From assembly GCF_001921215.1 (NCBI RefSeq), contig NZ_MSIF01000012.1, positions 124,001 to 188,000 of the forward strand: a stretch of 64,000 bases of DNA, given 5' to 3'. A program made the translations under genes and the position numbers. The stretch is from Actinophytocola xinjiangensis. GTDB lineage: Bacteria > Actinomycetota > Actinomycetes > Mycobacteriales > Pseudonocardiaceae. The notes under the pieces were generated by a model that did not search any database, was not told where the DNA came from, and saw only the letters and a program-made list of their open reading frames with translations. Each line of letters begins with the position of its first letter. Position 1 is the stretch's first letter. Positions 62,259 to 64,000 of this stretch are shown here, piece after piece.

Positions 62259-62777
62259 ATGGCGGATCTTCTCCTGGTCGGCCGGGTGGCCAAGGCGCAC
62301 GGCATCGCCGGCGAACTGGCCGTCGACATCCACACCGACTCGCCGGACGAGCGTTTCGCTCCCGGAGCCGTGCTGTCCGCACGGCTCCGGGACCGCTCGG
62401 TCCGCCCGGTCACCGTGGCGACCGTGCGCGCGCACTCCGGTCGTCTGCTCGTGCGCTTCGACGAGGTGCCCGACCGCACCGCCGCGGAGACCATGCGCGG
62501 CGCCCAGCTGCTGGTCGACGCCGCCGACCTGCCGCCATCGGAGGACCCGGACGCGTTCTACGACCACGAGCTGGAGGGCCTGGCCGCCGTGCTGGCCGAC
62601 GGCACCGAGGTCGGCACGGTCCGCGAGATCGCCCGCAGCCCCGGCGCCGAGCTGCTGGTCATCAGCCGTCCGGACGGCACCGAGTCGCTGGTCCCGTTCG
62701 TCCGCGAGATCGTCCCCGAGGTCGACGTCCGGGGCGGCCGGGTGGTCCTCGACCCGCCGGAAGGCCTGCTGAGCTAA
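62259..62777 (+). CDS. rimM: ribosome maturation factor RimM
   Basis: A 172-residue 30S assembly factor that binds S19. The N-terminal domain has LLLVGRVAKAHGIAGELAV and the C-terminal PRC-barrel domain has the FYDHELEGLAAV motif (about 101-112) and LVPFVREIVPEVD. The ATG follows the khpA stop with no gap. Confidence 0.96.
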   Translation: MADLLLVGRVAKAHGIAGELAVDIHTDSPDERFAPGAVLSARLRDRSVRPVTVATVRAHSGRLLVRFDEVPDRTAAETMRGAQLLVDAADLPPSEDPDAFYDHELEGLAAVLADGTEVGTVREIARSPGAELLVISRPDGTESLVPFVREIVPEVDVRGGRVVLDPPEGLLS

Positions 62778-63554
62778 GTGCGCATCGACGTCGTCACGAT
62801 CTTCCCCGAGTACCTCGACCCGCTGCGCCAGGCACTGCTCGGCCGCGCGATCGACCGTGGCCTGCTCACCCTGGACGTCCACGACCTGCGGGCCTGGACC
62901 CACGACGTGCACAAGGCCGTCGACGACAGCCCCTACGGCGGCGGCCCCGGCATGGTGATGAAGCCGCAGGTCTGGGGGGAGGCCCTGGACGAGCTGTGCG
63001 CGTCCGGCACGCCCCGGCTGGTCGTCCCGACCCCGGCCGGCCGCCCGTTCACCCAGGCCGTGGCCAGGGAGTACGCGGCGCAGCCGTGGCTGGTGTTCGC
63101 CTGCGGCCGGTACGAGGGCATCGACCAGCGGGTGCTCGACGACGCGGCCAGGCGGATGCCCGTCGACGAGGTCTCGATCGGCGACTACGTACTGGTCGGC
63201 GGCGAGGTCGCGGTGATGGTGATGGTCGAGGCCGTCGCCCGGCTGCTGCCGGGGGTGCTCGGCAACCCGGCCTCGGCCGAACAGGACTCCTTCTCCGACG
63301 GACTGCTCGAAGGCCCGAGCTACACCCGCCCCGAGGTCTGGCGCGATCTCGCGGTCCCTGACGTGCTGCGTTCCGGCAACCACGGCGCGATCGACCGCTG
63401 GCGCCGTGACCAGGCCCTGGCCAGGACGTTCCACCGCCGACCCGACCTGCTCGACGCCCTGCCCGAGGGCGCTCTGGACAAGCACGACCGCGCCCAACTG
63501 GGACGTCTGGGCGAGGCTTCCGGTCCCCCCGGATCTTCCGTTCCGGGGACGTGA
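62778..63554 (+). CDS. trmD: tRNA (guanine37-N1)-methyltransferase
   Basis: A 258-residue SPOUT-family enzyme that methylates G37 of tRNAs and prevents frameshifting (EC 2.1.1.228). Motifs are [16 protein letters not shown] at the start, [27 protein letters not shown] and the trefoil-knot segment [20 protein letters not shown] (about 134-153), then [17 protein letters not shown] start directly after rimM. The C-terminal ~15 residues are Gly/Pro rich. Confidence 0.97.
   Translation: MRIDVVTIFPEYLDPLRQALLGRAIDRGLLTLDVHDLRAWTHDVHKAVDDSPYGGGPGMVMKPQVWGEALDELCASGTPRLVVPTPAGRPFTQAVAREYAAQPWLVFACGRYEGIDQRVLDDAARRMPVDEVSIGDYVLVGGEVAVMVMVEAVARLLPGVLGNPASAEQDSFSDGLLEGPSYTRPEVWRDLAVPDVLRSGNHGAIDRWRRDQALARTFHRRPDLLDALPEGALDKHDRAQLGRLGEASGPPGSSVPGT
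63524..63551 (+). terminator. candidate hairpin at the 3' end of trmD
   Basis: GTCCCC/GGA (63524-63534, with a 2-nt bulge) pairs with TCCGGGGAC (63543-63551), overlapping the end of trmD. It could end the rpsP operon transcript or be a leader structure; there is no T-run. Confidence 0.3.
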
Positions 63555-63603
63555 CATACTTGGCCAGTTGCTGCGACCGGGTGGCGCCTGGGCGCACTCG
63601 ACG

Positions 63604-63634
63604 TTGACTTCCCCCGAGGTTGGCTTGAGACATT
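63604..63634 (+). promoter_or_regulatory. candidate rplS promoter
   Basis: TTGACT (63604-63609) and GACATT (63629-63634) are spaced 19 bp apart in the 130-bp trmD-rplS gap, 50 bp before rplS. The spacing is longer than ideal, so this is tentative. Confidence 0.3.
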
Positions 63635-63684
63635 GAGTCGCCGCGCCCTGGGGACGCACGAACGACACGAGGACGGATACACCG

Positions 63685-64000
63685 ATGAACACCCTGGATG
63701 CCCTGGACGCCAAGTCGCTGCGCTCCGACATCCCGGACTTCCGCCCGGGCGACACGCTGAAGGTCCACGTCCGCGTCATCGAGGGCTCCCGCGAGCGGGT
63801 TCAGGTCTTCAAGGGCGTGGTCATCCGTCGTCAGGGCGGTGGCATCCGGGAGACCTTCACGGTCCGCAAGATCTCCTTCGGCGTCGGCGTGGAGCGCACC
63901 TTCCCGGTGCACTCCCCGAACATCGCCAAGGTCGAGGTCGACCGCCGTGGCGACGTCCGGCGCGCGAAGCTGTACTACCTGCGCGAGCTGCGCGGCAAGG
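63685..64000 (+). CDS. rplS: 50S ribosomal protein L19 (5' part)
   Basis: The first 105 codons of L19: [50 protein letters not shown] (given here only as the family start), followed by [15 protein letters not shown] and [13 protein letters not shown]. The protein is usually about 115 residues, so only the last few are beyond the window. AGGAC lies about 12 nt before the ATG. Position after trmD is universal. Confidence 0.95.
   Translation, partial: MNTLDALDAKSLRSDIPDFRPGDTLKVHVRVIEGSRERVQVFKGVVIRRQGGGIRETFTVRKISFGVGVERTFPVHSPNIAKVEVDRRGDVRRAKLYYLRELRGK

Overview
The window is a high-GC chromosomal segment from an actinobacterium, about 70% G+C by eye. Gene order and content suggest Pseudonocardiales. 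The runs recG / pyc / rsmD / coaD, sepIVA / DUF177 / rpmF / rnc / mutM, acyP / smc / ftsY, amtB / glnK / glnD / ffh / amidohydrolase and rpsP / khpA / rimM / trmD / rplS follow the layout known from mycobacteria, with accessory genes inserted between the blocks. No rRNA, tRNA, CRISPR array, transposase or phage gene was seen.

Layout. 1-7.1 kb: end of recG, a DivIVA/Scy-like coiled-coil protein, an MMPL exporter and a secreted subtilase. 7.1-19.4 kb: pyruvate carboxylase, a small secreted protein divergent from a CGNR regulator, a giant MnxG-like multicopper oxidase, a HelD-type RNA polymerase motor, rsmD, coaD and a GNAT acetyltransferase. 19.5-24.3 kb: a secreted protein with two RNase Sa-like domains (the second catalytically dead by sequence), sepIVA, DUF177, rpmF, rnc, mutM and a TetR regulator. 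24.4-30.9 kb: orphan kdpDE, a CAP-domain and a PKD-domain surface protein, acyP, and an ECF sigma/anti-sigma pair. 31-35.7 kb: smc and a double GNAT protein. 35.7-42.1 kb: an amino-sugar recovery locus (anmK, a sodium:solute symporter and divergent ngcEFG-like ABC genes). 42.1-46.1 kb: two MDR oxidoreductases, ftsY and a nitroreductase. 46.1-51.4 kb: a purine-catabolic operon in which allantoinase and allantoicase are joined to malate synthase and a DUF6986 aldolase-like protein. 51.4-57.9 kb: a PAP2/lipid-kinase fusion, a FhuF-like Fe-S protein and the nitrogen operon amtB-glnK-glnD. 57.9-64 kb: ffh, an amidohydrolase, a CPBP protease and rpsP-khpA-rimM-trmD-rplS (rplS is cut by the window end).

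How the genes work together. The ureide operon hydrolyses allantoin to ureidoglycolate; the glyoxylate released from that can be condensed to malate by the co-transcribed malate synthase. The anmK/ngcEFG locus would recover amino sugars from cell wall or chitin and carries a DasR-like operator. amtB-glnK-glnD is preceded by a GlnR-like box. ffh and ftsY supply both halves of the SRP targeting GTPase pair. smc, sepIVA and the Scy-like protein serve chromosome and cell-pole/septum organisation.

The most notable observations are the tandem RNase with one inactivated domain and an intact guanine-binding motif; many promoters in which a TANNNT box lies 6-7 nt before the start codon (leaderless mRNAs), including one that apparently begins at a non-canonical ATC; a MerR-type 19-bp-spacer promoter placed directly on a leaderless gene; a subtilase whose oxyanion-hole Asn is Ser; and 12-bp in-frame tandem repeats in two membrane-targeting segments.
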